Below, piece by piece: positions 43,397 through 55,181 of a DNA stretch of 64,000 nucleotides. Under the pieces are notes generated by a model. The model was not told where the DNA came from. It worked only from the letters and a program-made list of their open reading frames with translations, and did not search any database. Source of the DNA: Cranoglanis bouderius. Lineage: Eukaryota > Chordata > Actinopteri > Siluriformes > Cranoglanididae. How positions within the stretch are numbered: position 1 is the stretch's first letter; the number at the start of each line of letters is the position of its first letter. The stretch lies in contig CM042547.1 of the NCBI GenBank assembly GCA_023630585.1, forward strand, positions 1,114,450 to 1,178,449, in the 5' to 3' direction. Position numbers and translations under genes: made by a program.

Positions 43397-44933
43397 CAGT
43401 GGGTATAGAAAAGAATCAGCCCCCTTTAAAATAATCACATTTTGTTACTTTTCAGCCTGAAATGAAGACAGACACAGTTTTTGTTTTATCCAGCTGTATT
43501 TACTCAGTGCAACTTATAACATCCAGGTGAAAGATATAACACCAACATGTCAGAAAAAAATAAAAAACCAGAATCACTGAGTTGGAAAAAGGATCACCCC
43601 CTTATGTCAGTATTTTGTTGAACCACCTTTTGCTTTAATTCCAGCCTTTAGTCTGTTGGGATATGTCTCTACTAACTTTGCACATTTAGACTTTGCAATA
43701 TTTGCCCACTCTTCTTTGCAGAACTGCTCAAGTTCAGTTAAATTTGATGGTGACCGTTTGTGGACTGCAGTCTTCAAGTCATTCCACAGATTTTCAATAG
43801 GGTTTAAGTCTGGGCTCTGACTAGGCCATGCAAGGACATTCACCTTTTTCTCCTTCAACCACTGTATGGTCAGTTTTGCTGTGTGCTTTGGGTCATTGTC
43901 ATGTTGGAAGGTAAACCTTCTTCCCATTGAGAACTTTCTGGCAGAGGGCAGCAGATTTTCCTCAAGAATTTGATGTTATTTTGCCCCATCCATTGTCCTT
44001 CTATCCTGACAAGTGCTCCAGTCCCTGCTGCAGAGAAACACCCCCATAACAGGATATTACCACCTCCATGCTTTACTGTAGGAATGGTGTTATTTGGATG
44101 GTGAGCTGTATTGGATTTCTGCCAGACATATCGTTTGGTGTTGAGGCCAAATAATTCAATTTTAGTCTCATCTGACCATAACACCTTTTTCCATGTGGCC
44201 TCAGAATCTTCAAGGTGCCTTTTGGCAAAGCTCAGTCGTGGGTGGCTTTTTTCTTGCAACCCTCCCATACGAGCCACATTTGTGGAGAATTTGTGATATT
44301 GTTGTCACATGCACACAATGACCACTCTTTGTCATAAATTCCTGCAACTGCTTCAGAGTTGCTGTAGGCCTCTTGGTCGCCTCTCTGACCAGTTTCCTCC
44401 TGGCTCTTTCATCCAGTTTGGAGCGACGTCCTGATCCAGGGAGGGTCTGTGTTGTACCAAATACCTTCCACTTCTTAATAATAGATTTCAATTTTCCTTT
44501 GAAATTTTTTTTGTATCCATCTCCTGACTTGTGCCTGTCCACAACTTTATCCTGGAGATCTTTTGACAGTGCCTTGCCACCCATAGTTGATTGTTTGCTT
44601 CAGTTGCACTACCAAGGAATGAAAAATGCCCCAGGAAAGCTCTTTTCATGTTGAACTAATCAAAATGGCCACAGCTGATCACGGTTGAAAGTCAAATGGC
44701 TTTGTGTGCCATTGAGAAGGTGATTAGCTACACCTTATTGAGTTTACAAGTCATTTTTAGAAGGGGGGTGATCCTTTTTCCAACTCAGTGATTCTGTTTT
44801 TTTATGTTATTTAAAAAAAAAAAATTCTCACATGTTGTTGTTATATCTTTCACTTGGATGTTATAAGTTGCACAGAGTAAATACAGCTGGATAAAACAAA
44901 AACTGTGTCCGTTTTCATTTCAGGCTGAAAAGC
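43397..44933 (-). mobile_element. Family C Tc1 element lacking the last ~55 bp of one end
   Basis: The left tip cagtgggtatagaaaagaat follows TA (43395-43396). At the other end the subterminal block ttcatttcaggctgaaaagc is present, but the tip (ataatcacattttg to the TA) is missing and replaced by cctgaaaagtttgattg. Confidence 0.9.
43607..44584 (-). pseudogene. Tc1-like transposase relic (family C, 44 kb copy)
   Basis: It starts MGGKALSKDLQDKVVDRHKS at 44584. The first HTH helix region is shortened (KKNFKGKLKSIIKKWKVFGT), a small deletion that removes the ALSMPRS part. It continues with RSKLDERARRKLVREATKRP and TLKQLQEFMTKSGHCVHVTT to ARKKPP, then is lost at the same deletion junction as the copies at 16 and 34 kb. 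The second frame (44277-43870) has SHPRLSFAKRHLEDSEATWK and VLWSDETKIELFGLNTKRYV, then shifts at GQWMGQN. The third frame (43927-43607) has FQHDNDPKHTAKLTIQWLKE, SQSPDLNPIENLWNDLKTAV and an intact C-terminus ending GGSTKY. All catalytic residues survive, in three frames. Confidence 0.88.
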
Positions 44934-44973
44934 ACCTGAAAAGTTTGATTGAAAAATCTGTTTGCTGTTTGAT

Positions 44974-44978
<5 letters not shown>

Positions 44979-45005
<27 letters not shown>
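44979..45005. repeat. (T)n tract
   Basis: An uninterrupted T run of about 27 bp next to the truncated Tc1 end. Confidence 0.95.
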
Positions 45006-45207
45006 CAGACTGGGACTCCTGCTTAGTCAATATCACTATAATTGGCCACTACAAAGTATATACAAGTATACACAGTAAACAAAGATTAGATGTAAGGTAT
45101 AAATTACTTGCAAGGAAGCTGTTGACTTTGGGTGCTCAGGGGTATATAATACAATAAACAGTCTGTCCAGGATTTTGTTTTTTTTGAGTTTTTTTGTGAT
45201 TTGCTTA

Positions 45208-45428
45208 CAGTGCCTTGTGCAAATATTTACACTGCTTGGACCTTTCCAATGGGAGTGAATGCTTATGCACAATCACAACTACATTGTAAGCAATACACTT
45301 CAATATTTTGGGCTATTTTTTGTACAGTATATTTAATATATTATACAGTATATTTTATATATTTCAGTACATTTCATAAGTTTGCAAAATATAGAAAAGT
45401 TCATGAGGTAAATACTTATGCAACACAG
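45208..45428. mobile_element. Probable Tc1-type MITE
   Basis: The ends cagtgccttgtgcaaatatt and gtaaatacttatgcaacacag are imperfect inverted repeats flanked by TA (45206-45207 and 45429-45430). The words resemble fish Tc1 tips of the 'gtgaatacttatgcaa' type. It has no coding content. Confidence 0.55.
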
Positions 45429-45430
45429 TA

Positions 45431-46169
45431 TTTCATGTAAATAATATACTGTAGTTAGTAGGTGTTATAAGAATAGAATTTGTTCAACCTGATTATCAGG
45501 AAATTGTTACTGAAGATAACCTGCATGCACTAAACATGATGGTTGTGGAGTCATCTGCAAGGACAAATGCAGGGTATTTCCTCACACCCTCCACTTGTAG
45601 CTATGGCAACTAAATACTGGCTCTTATGTAATTTACTAACTGATATTCGCCTCATGAAATAAGGGCTGCATGTCCTGTCATGTTCCTCATCATCTCAGCA
45701 TAAGCTGTAAATTAAGCCTCAGGAAAGAATAAATAAAACTTAAATAAATAATAAATACATTTTGCACAACCTTATACATATAGGTACTTTGCTTGCATGG
45801 CTCATGTAGGAAAACTGTCTGAAATGTCCTGTTTCTTTGGAAACTTTGTGTATTTGCTGTTTTCACTAGCTCTACATTTATTACAGGAGTCTGGGCTTGA
45901 GTATCACAGCCAAAAATAGACTGAAGTTTGGCATAAACCCATCCAACTGGCTGGCAATAGTGAGTACACTGCAGTTACTCCCTGGATTCTTCTTCAGATA
46001 TACAGTAGTATACGGATTTATCTGGTTATCTAATAGTCAGACATTCTGTGAAGACATTTTTAATTGCATTCCTTCATGATAGTTTGATTATTCTTTTATG
46101 TAGTATATAGAGTCTATCTAAGAATCATCAATGTTAAGGTCATGTGCAGTTGAGCAAAGAAAACATGAC
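45431..46169. other. No gene; contains an X-box-like motif
   Basis: gtagctatggcaac at 45597-45610 is a near-consensus RFX X-box in a balanced-composition patch (45480-45725). No exon is supported. Confidence 0.35.
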
Positions 46170-46975
46170 CCCCAGAATGAGCTCCAAGATTCTAACCAGC
46201 CTGCTTTCAAAGTGGTACACTACACATGGCCTTTGTGGCCATTACTGAGAAGCTTTATGTCACTAGATCAGCCATACTGTCATTAATCTTCATAGTCCTT
46301 GTCCTTTCAGCAGCATTCAACACAGTCAGTCTCAAGACTGTCCTCATGAGTCTTTGAATTCTTGACACAGCATGGCAGTGGTTTGCTTCTTACCTGGTGG
46401 GACAGTCATATCAGTTGACATGGAATGGATGCACATCTGGTCCATGCAGACCCTTCACTGGTATCCCACAAGACACCTGGGTCCTCTTCTGTTCTCCCTC
46501 TATACCTGCTCTCTCAGTGAGGTCATATCATCACACACAGATTTTCAAACCACTGCTATGTTGATGACACTCAACTCATTCTCTCCTTTCCTCCCACAGG
46601 CACTCGTGTTTCCGATCAGATCTCAGCATGTCGGTCAGACATCTCCTTGATAGCAGCTCATTAGCTGAAAATAATTTCCAGCAAGACTGAGCTGCTGGAA
46701 ATGCATCCCCATGTCAAGATCTCATGATCTCCCTGGACAGCTCTCAGATCTCACCAACTGTCACTGCACACAACCTTGGTGTAGTCCTGGACAAGCAACT
46801 CTCTGCACATTACTAAACTGACTTGGTCATGCGGGTTTCTCCTTTAAATCAGAGAGATCTGGGTATTTATATCCATGCAGGCTACTCAAGTGCTTGTTCA
46901 GTCCCTTGTCATTTCAAGAATGGACTACTGCAACACACTACTGGCAGGCCTGTACTACCTCTACAGACCTACTTC
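46170..46975 (+). pseudogene. LINE reverse-transcriptase fragment
   Basis: The plus strand, read across several frames, contains the RT order: agcagcattcaacacagtca (SAAFNTV-like), ggtatcccacaagac (GIPQD, the GVPQGS motif), cttctgttctccctctatac (LLFSLY), and cactgctatgttgatgacac (HCYVDDTQL, the catalytic YxDD motif). Further on are cttggtgtagtcctggac (LGVVLD) and tggactactgcaacacacta (LDYCNTLLAG). Frequent indels prevent any long frame. It is the middle to C-terminal part of a non-LTR retrotransposon RT. The clade is not resolved, but it fits the teleost L2/Rex type. Confidence 0.8.
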
Positions 46976-47329
46976 TTCATCAAGCATGTGAATCAGCATT
47001 GAACTATATTAATCTTTTTTTAATATAGTCTTTTTTTTAAATCTTTTTTTTTTTTGTAAGTAGATACATGGTGCATTATTGGTAGCTAAGCTGGCTACCT
47101 GGCTACCTATGGATGCTCCCTACTTTTACATTTACCTTATTCTGTATTTTCTACATCTGTAAACTGAAAAAAGGGGAATATGTGGTTGGTCAAATGTAAG
47201 AGAAAATATTATGTATAGTTTACATGTATAGTTGATTTCATTGCATATACTAAATGTAATTTAAACAAACATAGAATCTACTAGTTTGAATTAAGTGGAG
47301 TGAGTGTGGTCAATTAACTTAGTATTAAC
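46976..47329. other. No gene recognised
   Basis: AT-rich spacer with poly-T. The last 20-25 bp may be the head of a decayed SINE into which the next element inserted. Confidence 0.4.
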
Positions 47330-48197
47330 CAGTGGTGGGTACCTGAAAGCCACAATTGAGTAAAAGTACAGATATCTTACCAGAAAATGACTTCGGTAGA
47401 AGTTAGTCACCTTTTAGAATATTACTTGAGTAAAAGTCTTAAAGTGTCTGATATTTATTGTACTTAAGTATGAAAAGTATTTTTTTTTATGTTAAATGTA
47501 CTTAAGTATTGAAAGTAAAAGTACAAGTAAATGCTTTTAATACAAAAAGTTTATTCTTTTTAAGCATGTACACCACCTTAAAAATGGAGCCACCAAAACA
47601 AAGTCTTCAAGCTGAAGCTCTCGAAAGGAACAAAGAGCTCAGTCTCTAGCAGCTTTGTCAGGGGCAACATGTCATTCAATTTGCCAAATTGCAAAACTTT
47701 CAGAGTAAACAACTCACCATATGGCTGACCGTCTGTCTTCTGCAGTATGGCAGAACTTTAATATTGTACTATACACAGTTTGAGCAACAAGTGTGTCACT
47801 CTCTCACCACGTCTGTCACTCGCTCTCTTGGTTTCTTCAGAGCCCGTCTACTAGGTCTATTAGAAATTACAATTGAACTCTCTCTAGCTCACTCTAAAAT
47901 AAAAAAAATAAAATAAAAAAACAAAAAATTTGCGGGTGTGATCTAACTTGCAAGCACCGGACCCCTGATTCGTCAAATCTGTTTGCTTGCGGTCTGTGTT
48001 CTTCCGATTTTATTTGGTAGTAACAAAGATGCTTTGGGAAATGTATCGGAGTAAAGGTATACATTTAATTTAGGAAATGTAGTGGAGTAAAAGTGAAAGT
48101 TGACAGAAATATAAAAACTCAAGTAAAGTACAGATTCTCCCAAAAAATACTTAAGTACTGTAACGCAGTATTATTACTGTGTTACATTACACCACTG
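47330..48197. mobile_element. Non-autonomous hAT-type element with 8-bp target duplication
   Basis: The 868-bp element has the ends cagtggtgggtacctg and cattacaccactg. It is flanked by gtattaac (47322-47329) and gtattagc (48198-48205), an 8-bp duplication with one mismatch, which is the hAT hallmark. Subterminal regions are crowded with gagtaaaagt and acttaagta words in both orientations, typical of transposase-binding repeats. No transposase frame is present. Confidence 0.85.
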
Positions 48198-48205
48198 GTA
48201 TTAGC

Positions 48206-48262
48206 TGTCTCATAGCTCAAGGATCCCTGGTTTGATCCTCAGCTCAGGTTAGTATGCAGAGT
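48206..48262 (+). repeat. 5' fragment of type 2 SINE
   Basis: The words tgtctcatagctcaaggatc, ctggtttgatcctcagctca and gtatgcagagttca match the head and B-box region (here ggtttgatcc) of the SINE at 32284. Confidence 0.6.
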
Positions 48263-48504
48263 TCACTTATATTCCAGAGCTTTGAAAATACTTGATCAAA
48301 TCATGTCGGCTGTACAAAAACAAACTGTGAAAATGCAATTAAATTCATTCACATACATCCAAAGTACACATTTTACACAAGTAAATTCGATGTACTTTTT
48401 TTTCAGTGTAATTTCATAGTGGAGACTAATTTCAAGATTTACCAGTTGTAATGATGATAGCGCAGTCCTAAATGAGCATCCTGAATCAGTGTTTGCAATA
48501 TATA

Positions 48505-49994
48505 CAGTTGCAATCAAAATTATTCAACCCCCATTGCAAATCAGGTTTATTGTCAAAATTTACAGACTTTCAGCTGTTTGCAATGAACAAATCAAACAAA
48601 AGCAATTGAAATAATTCAACACAACGAACGCTTCAAGTAGTTTTCCCCAAATTTAGCTGAAAATGCAACTTATAATGACTTTTCCAGTTTTAACATTATT
48701 CAACCCCTTCATGGCAATCAGCTTTAGTACTTAGTAGAGCACTCTTTTGCTGTTATGACCTGCTGCAAAAGAGATGCATAGCCAGACACCAGCTTCTTAG
48801 CCCATTCCTCATGAGCAATGGCCTCCAGTTCAGTAATATTCTTGGGTTTGCGTGCTGCAACCACCTTCTTCAAATCCCACCAGAAATTTTCTATGGGGTT
48901 CAAGTCAGGTGGCTGTGATGGCCCTGTAGAATCTTCCAGGATTACTTCTGCAACCAAGCCTTGGTGGAATTTCAGGTATGCTTGGGATCATTGTCCTGTT
49001 GGAAGGTCCAATGACACCCAAGCTTCAGCTTCCTCACAGAGGATGCAAAGTAGCCCCAGAGCATCACCGAGCCACCATCATGCTTGACTATAGACAGAGT
49101 GTTCTTTTCAGCATATGCTTCATTCTTCTTCCTCCAGACATACCGGTGATCCATCGTGCCGAAAAGTTCCACAGAACAGAATCCCAAAACTTGTGTGGCT
49201 TATTTATATGATTTTGAACATATTGGAGCCAACTTTTCTTGTGCTTTTGTGTCAGTAGTGGTGTACGTCTTGGAGTTCTGGCATGGAAAACTTCTGCATT
49301 TAGTACCTTACTGTGCTCACTGAAACCTCAGTGCCTGTTGCCACCAAGTCTTGCTGCAGGTCTTTTGCAGTCACTCGAGGGTTTTTTACAACCTGCCTTC
49401 TCAGAAATCTGGTTGCAGTGATTGATGGCTTCCTTTTTCTGCCCCGTCCAGGTAGTGTAACCACTGTTCCCTTAACTTTGAACTTGCGAACTATGCTTCC
49501 AGCTGTGTCTCTAGGAACATTCAGTTCCTTCGCTATCTTTTTGTATCCTGTTCCTTGTTTGTGAAGGGTGATGATCTCTTCTCTTAACTTTTTGGACCAT
49601 TCTTTTGACCTAGCCATATTTCTAACATGCAGTCAAACGTGACACTCAACAAACCCCTAGCCTGTTAAGGGATTTCATGTGTTCCAGCTCAAGTAGACCT
49701 GGTATAACTAATGAAGCCCTTGATTAGTTGCATCAGGTGTGCTCGAGACAACTCCTGTTTTGCATATTTGTGCTGTTGTGAGGGATTCTATTCAGGGGGT
49801 TGAATAATTTTGAGACTGGAGAAGTCATTATAACCTGCATTTTCCGTTGAATTTGAGGAAACCACTTAAAGCATTCATTGTGTTGAACTATTTCAATTGC
49901 TTTTGTTTGATTTGTTCATTACAAACAGCTGAAAGTCTGTAAATTTTGACAATAAACCTTTGCAATGGGGGTTAAATAATTTTGATTGCAACTG
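48505..49994 (-). mobile_element. Family B Tc1-like element, full length
   Basis: The tips cagttgcaatcaaaattatt and aataattttgattgcaactg are inverted repeats flanked by TA (48503-48504 and 49995-49996). At 1490 bp this is the longest family B copy here, and the only one that keeps the N-terminal transposase region. Confidence 0.93.
48724..49617 (-). pseudogene. Tc1-like transposase relic with intact HTH (family B, 49 kb copy)
   Basis: It starts MARSKEWSKKLREEIITLHK at 49617, followed by GYKKIAKELNVPRDTAGSIV (HTH), the linker VVTLPGRGRKRKPSITATRF, and LRRQVVKNPRVTAKDLQQDL. The frame is lost after STVRY (49300). Later pieces are ELFGTMDHRYVWRKKNEAYA, TLSIVKHDGGSVMLWGYFAS, then an internal deletion to SVRKLKLGCHWTFQQDNDPK (second Asp), and MVAEVILEDSTGPSQPPDLN with PIENFWWDLKKVVA (Glu). 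The WSDET motif with the first Asp is deleted (tggaacttttcggcacgatg follows directly on the upstream block). Confidence 0.87.
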
Positions 49995-50125
49995 TATCTG
50001 ACAACAGAAATGACCATCTGTTTAGGATCACTATAGTATCCATGACATTATAGATACAGATTTCTGAGTTGCCTTTTCAAGTGATAGGCATTAATTTGGA
50101 AATTGTGTAGCACAGAGAAACATAC

Positions 50126-50126
<1 letters not shown>

Positions 50127-50190
<64 letters not shown>
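50127..50190. repeat. (GATA)n microsatellite
   Basis: Sixteen GATA units ending exactly at the tip of the next Tc1-like element. Confidence 0.97.
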
Positions 50191-50191
<1 letters not shown>

Positions 50192-50765
50192 AGTGGTGCT
50201 TGAAAGTTTGTGAACCCTTTAGTATTTTCTATATTTCTGCATAAATATGATCTAAAACCTCATCAGATTTTCATGCATATCCTCAAAGTATGTAGATAAA
50301 AAGAACCTAATTAAAGAAATTAGACAAAATATTATAAGTGGTCATTCATTTATTAAGAAAAAATGATCCAATATTACATATCTGTGAGTGGCAAAAGTAT
50401 GTGAACCTCTGCTTTCAGTATCCGGTGTGAGTCAGGTGTTTTTAATCAATGGGATGACAATCAGGTTTCAGTGAGCTCCCTGTTTTTTTTTTAAAGAACA
50501 GGGATCTATCAGAGTCTGAACTTCACAACGCATGTTTTTGGAAGTGTATCATGGAACCAACAAAGGAGATTTCTGGGGACCTCAGAAAAAGAGTTGTTGA
50601 TGCTCATCAGGCTGGAAAAGGTTACAAAACCATCTCTAAAGAGTTTAGACTCCACCAATCCACAGTCAGACAGATTGTGTACAAATGGAGGAAATTCAAG
50701 ACCATTGTTCCCCTCCCCAGGAGTGAAGACCAACAAAGATCACTCCAAGAGCAAGACGTGTAATA
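50191..50765 (+). mobile_element. Truncated Tc1-like element (family I)
   Basis: The left tip agtggtgcttgaaagtttgt, then gaaccctttag, is a known fish Tc1-type end. A plus-strand N-terminal transposase fragment begins MEPTKEISGDLRKRVVDAHQ at 50551 and has GYKTISKEFRLHQSTVRQIV (HTH) and KWRKFKTIVPLPRS. After a decayed linker (gaagaccaacaaagatcact) the similarity stops near 50765. The catalytic domain and right tip are absent. Confidence 0.85.
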
Positions 50766-53539
50766 GTCCACCTTAACCACATTAAACCAACTTGAATGGA
50801 TGCCTGACTATAAAGTTCAATATTGCAGTTAGGACAATCAAAATAAAAAAAATTCTATGAACCAATTAACTATATGCCTCTTCAGCAATGTTTAAAGTTT
50901 TAAACATATGGCACTGCAAACATATTTTTTTCAGACTGCACTGGAAGATATTTTGAGACAATGATGAGCTATTGATTAGTGCTGTGCTGGTTGCTGATTG
51001 GTTCCTAGGCTTGACACACATTGATCTATGCTTCTTGTTTGGGTGCTTGAATTACAGCCTGGGTGGGTCTGAAGGCTCTTTGTTTTTAGTGCATTGGTGG
51101 GGATAACGAACATAGATAGATCAGATACAGTAGCTGCTTCTACAGCTAAAGTGAAAAGTTCGACACCAGTGATTGCTCAGATGACCTACCTTTTCTCCTC
51201 TGACTAGTGCCAGCATCTTTGACAACATTACTAAACAACTAGCACATATTGTACATCTGTAATTAAGGATGGTGACAGAATAACAATAATAGCAGAGAAC
51301 AGCAGATGTGCTCCTGTTCAGTGAGGCAATCAGTACAAAGAAAGGTTGATCTACTAAAACAAACACAGGCCATTTGAATGACAAATCACTTTGGTGACAT
51401 TTGGAAATGAATCACTGGTTGAAGCAAGAACAGCCTGCAGTGGTACAGATTCTTAATGTCAAACTGGCAGACTGATTTGGCAGAAAGAGGCAGCCTATCA
51501 TGCCCAGCCATGAACGCTTATCAGTCCAGCTGCAAAGTTCAGCTGAGTGTCCAAGACAGACCCTCTATAATCAGGTGGGTACTTGTGGCTATGCATTTAT
51601 CTAATTTACAGCCATACACAAAGGTCTCAGCATTAATCCCACCACTGGTATATACAGTATATATAAATTTGGTTGATTTGAAAAGTGAAAACTATGTAAA
51701 GAGCAGGAAGATTCACAAGACGGGGCAGATTATTTGAATACCCTGAATGTAAGGGGACAACAGGCTCTTACTGGGAAGCTATCATAGAATTACACACCTC
51801 TTGCCTTCCCAAGTTTGTGCTACTACAACTATATGTATGTATTTGTGAAACAATTAAAATAGCAATCAAATTGAAGCTTCATTTGGCAAGAAAGACACAT
51901 CATGATTGTTTTGATTAGACTTTCATTAGTATGCATTATCATAAATAGCCTTATTATTGTTTTCATTTTTAGTGCTGTTTATTTAAAAGCTGGTGATTTG
52001 TTAGCAGGCTAGCAATGCTTGTTTATTTTGTGTCCCTTTTTTATTATTATGCGATTTGCAAAATCATGCTCACACATTACACTCTGTCTACTGCTACGCT
52101 TTGCTTTTTCACTTCCACCACTGCTTGGCCTCCTGTTAAAACATGGTGCTTCCTCTGAGGGCCAGTTCCTTAGATATACTGTACATTGCCACATACTTTT
52201 TCAAGTTTCAGTGATGTCTGAAGAAATGAATAATCCACCATTTACACATAATTCTGTTGCCATCAGCATCACCTTCAAAACTTTTGTTTTGAAACCTAAA
52301 AAAAATTAAGGCCTTTCCATTTTAATAAAGTATGGCTCCTCAGAACTGAAGGGTAAGATTTAAACCGGGTTTAACAGTTATTATAAACCCACACTAAAAA
52401 CACTCTATTACAACACTGATTTAAACAACAATCACTTGTTTGATCAAAGTTTTTGATTCATCATTGGATTCACCAAATTAGCCCACCAGCTGTAAGTATT
52501 TATAACACATCTCCAGCTTAACGTGCATTGCATTTGCATTGTATAACTTTCATTGGAAAGGAGTGAGTCAAGATGGAACAAATGCACAGTTGTGTAAAAT
52601 TCAGTGTGAAAAAGTTGCACAATTAATGTATTAAAAAAATAAAATAAAATACACGAATCTGCGAAGCGTAGAAAAATGGCCTCAAAAGTAAATGGCCATG
52701 ACTAAAGCGATCGCATGCATTGTTGGCATGCTGTGTAATTAATTGATGAATAGCGTGTTATGTTAAATTGTAAAAGAGTACAGATTAACATAAAACTACA
52801 TAGATTTGAAATGAATTGTTGAAATTTTATTTTTCAATTATTTTCAGTATTCACTTTTTATATATTAGAGAGCCCAATGGTTCTTGAGGTCAGAAAAATA
52901 CTAAAAATGTTTTCTGAATGTTATCTGTGGTATGTTGTTTAATCATAGAAAGTTATTACATATGTGTCTTCAGTGGTTGTAGTTTAAAAGAAGAATCCTA
53001 TGCTTGCAATTTTGCCAATTCAAGTAGTTTTCCACAAAAAAAAAAGAAAAAAAGCACAAAAACTCTCAAAAAGTAGCAGCAAAAAAAAAAAAAGCAGCAG
53101 CAAAATCAAGCAGTTTTGGCTGCAACGATGCAACAATTAAAAAATAATAATAATAAAATAAATAATAAAAAATCATTTGGAGACATTTGGAGGCTATTTC
53201 ATCCAGGCTTAGTTTAGCACCTCTAAGATGGCTGTTTATGGTACTCAGGGTGTTGGTGTTTCCACTCTGGCCAATAAGGAGTTCTACTATATTGAACCCC
53301 AAAATAGGTTGTGCTTCAAGTGACTAACCAAAAAGGGGACGTTTTTTTTTTTTGGTTGGATGGTTGGTATGCATTTATGAATTCCTGGGAGATTTACTGT
53401 TGCTTTCACCCATCCATCAAATGGAAGATTGTCCCTACTCATGGCAAAGACGTCTAGGTCTGCCTCCATGAATTCTGTCAGTGGTCTGATGCACTGTCAT
53501 ATGTTTATCCCTCCAAGTCTGGTCCAAAATGTTCACTTG
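50766..53539. other. No gene recognised
   Basis: About 2.8 kb without a supported gene. It is AT-rich, with poly-A/AAAGAAAA tracts at 53036-53095 and a TAATAA-rich patch near 53143-53170. Short frames here have no recognisable domains. Confidence 0.5.
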
Positions 53540-53802
53540 AGCCCCAGTGTCCAGCAGTGTGCTAAAGGTGGGGGACACCCTGGACGGGGTGCCAACCCAT
53601 CACAGGGCACAATCACACAACACGGACAATTTTTTGGAAATGCCAATCGGCATACACTGAATGTCTTCGGATTGAGGGAGGAAACCCCTAAAGCACAGGG
53701 AGAACATGCAAACTCTGCGCACACAGGGCAGAGGCGGGAATCGAACCCCCAACCCCGGAGGTGCGAAGCGAATGTACCAACCTTAAGCCACTGTGTCCAT
53801 AT
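53540..53802 (-). mobile_element. tRNA-derived SINE, minus strand, well-preserved head
   Basis: On the minus strand the head reads cagtggcttaaggttggtac (A-box region) and, about 40 bases on, gggttcgattcccgcc (53751-53736), a strong B box identical to a tRNA T-arm core. It continues gcagagtttgcatgttctcc, ggggtttcctccctcaatcc and ccctgtgatgggttggcacc, ending ggggtgtcccccacc. It is a distinct subfamily from the 32284 copy but has the same general plan. Confidence 0.82.
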
Positions 53803-54865
53803 ACAAACATGATAAAAGGATATGTGACATAGAAATGTCATACATGAATCCAATATCCCTACACCTGAAAGCACCAAAACTCCCTGTCACCCCTTTGCCA
53901 CCTCAAAATACTTTACTGATATCATTTTGATTTGGACAAAATGGACAGTTCTCTGGTGTAGTGAATTAAACAGTACACTACAGAAACAGTACAGAATTGT
54001 GTCATCCATGTAAAACCTAGGTTAGACCCTGCTTTTACTGACCATCCCAAGCACTGGTATTTCTACCTGTTCACAGACCTCATCTTTCCTCTTTCCTTAA
54101 TGCATTTCCATCTCTGTGACAGGTCTATCACTCACCTTTTTCCATCGTTTATATCCTGTCTGTCTCTATTGTCTTATGTTTCTGACGCACTCTTTCTGCT
54201 CTCTCTTTTCTTGTTTCACTTGGCGGTCCGTATTCTCATATTGTTAGGGACACATCAGCAACCTACCTGATCTCAATGAAAAGGACTCATGTCTGGTCAC
54301 TTGCAATAACGAAGTGCTGGAAAAGAGTCTTTACTGCAACTAGACAGACTGAGAAGAGCATTGTTTCCATTCTGACACTAGTAGACAATGATTCACTACA
54401 CAGATGCCATTTTTATTTTGGGAATAATTTATTGTCAAATTTACTTTTTATGCATACTATACCTAATTAGTAGTTTATACCCTCATATTGCACTAGCCAT
54501 GATGTCATGGCCACCAGCAGTAACTGAAGAGTAACTATATAGTAACAGAGGAGTCACACAGTGACAGTATTTGTATATTAGGATGGTAATTGTGTTGTGT
54601 TGTCCGAGATGTGTGTGGTGAATGTACTTCTCCACTCGGTTTACGTCAATTTGTCACCCGATTTAGGCCTTTTATGAACGCCATCCAGGTTTCAACTGCA
54701 AACGGACCATGTGCTACAGCCCTATAGTGCATATGCTCCTGCTTATTTAGATCACAAATAAACAAACACTACAAAGTGTGCAACTGGAGGGGTGGAGGTA
54801 CAGTATCATGGACAGATGCTTCCTCAAATTGATAAGACTGCTGCAAATTCGATCCTGCCCGTGAT
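53803..54865. other. No gene recognised
   Basis: Unremarkable sequence. A 62-codon frame at 54276 has no recognisable domain. Confidence 0.5.
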
Positions 54866-55181
54866 ATATAAATAAATACACAGGAACACATGTGCAGCTA
54901 CTCATTTATGTGATTATCCAATCAGTCAATCTTGTGGCAGCAGCACAATGTAGAACATCACATGGATACAGGATTAAGAACTTCAGTTAATGTTCAGTCA
55001 AACATCAGAATGGAGGGGAAATGGTTGTTTTTGACAGATGGGCTGCCTGAGTATTTCAGACACTGCTGATCTCTTGGGAATGTCATACACAACAGTCTCT
55101 TGAGTTTACACAGAATGGTGAGAAAAACAAAAAACATCCAGCGAGCAGCAGTTCTGCGGGCGGAAACGCCTTGTTGATCAG
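54866..55181 (+). mobile_element. Tc1-like N-terminal fragment (family K)
   Basis: The words ccaatcagtcaatcttgtgg, gcagcagcacaatgtagaac, gagtatttcagacactgctg, tgatctcttgggaatgtcat and aacatccagcgagcagcagt, then gcgggcggaaacgccttgtt, match the subterminal and HTH-coding part of a fish Tc1-like family. Neither the catalytic domain nor the tips follow. Confidence 0.75.

Noticed and set aside
50127..50190. Regular short repeats that could suggest a CRISPR-like array
   Set aside because: A plain GATA microsatellite without spacers; the context is a vertebrate genome.
53429..53812. 127-codon plus-strand frame
   Set aside because: Runs through the antisense of a tRNA-derived SINE, including the B box; not coding.
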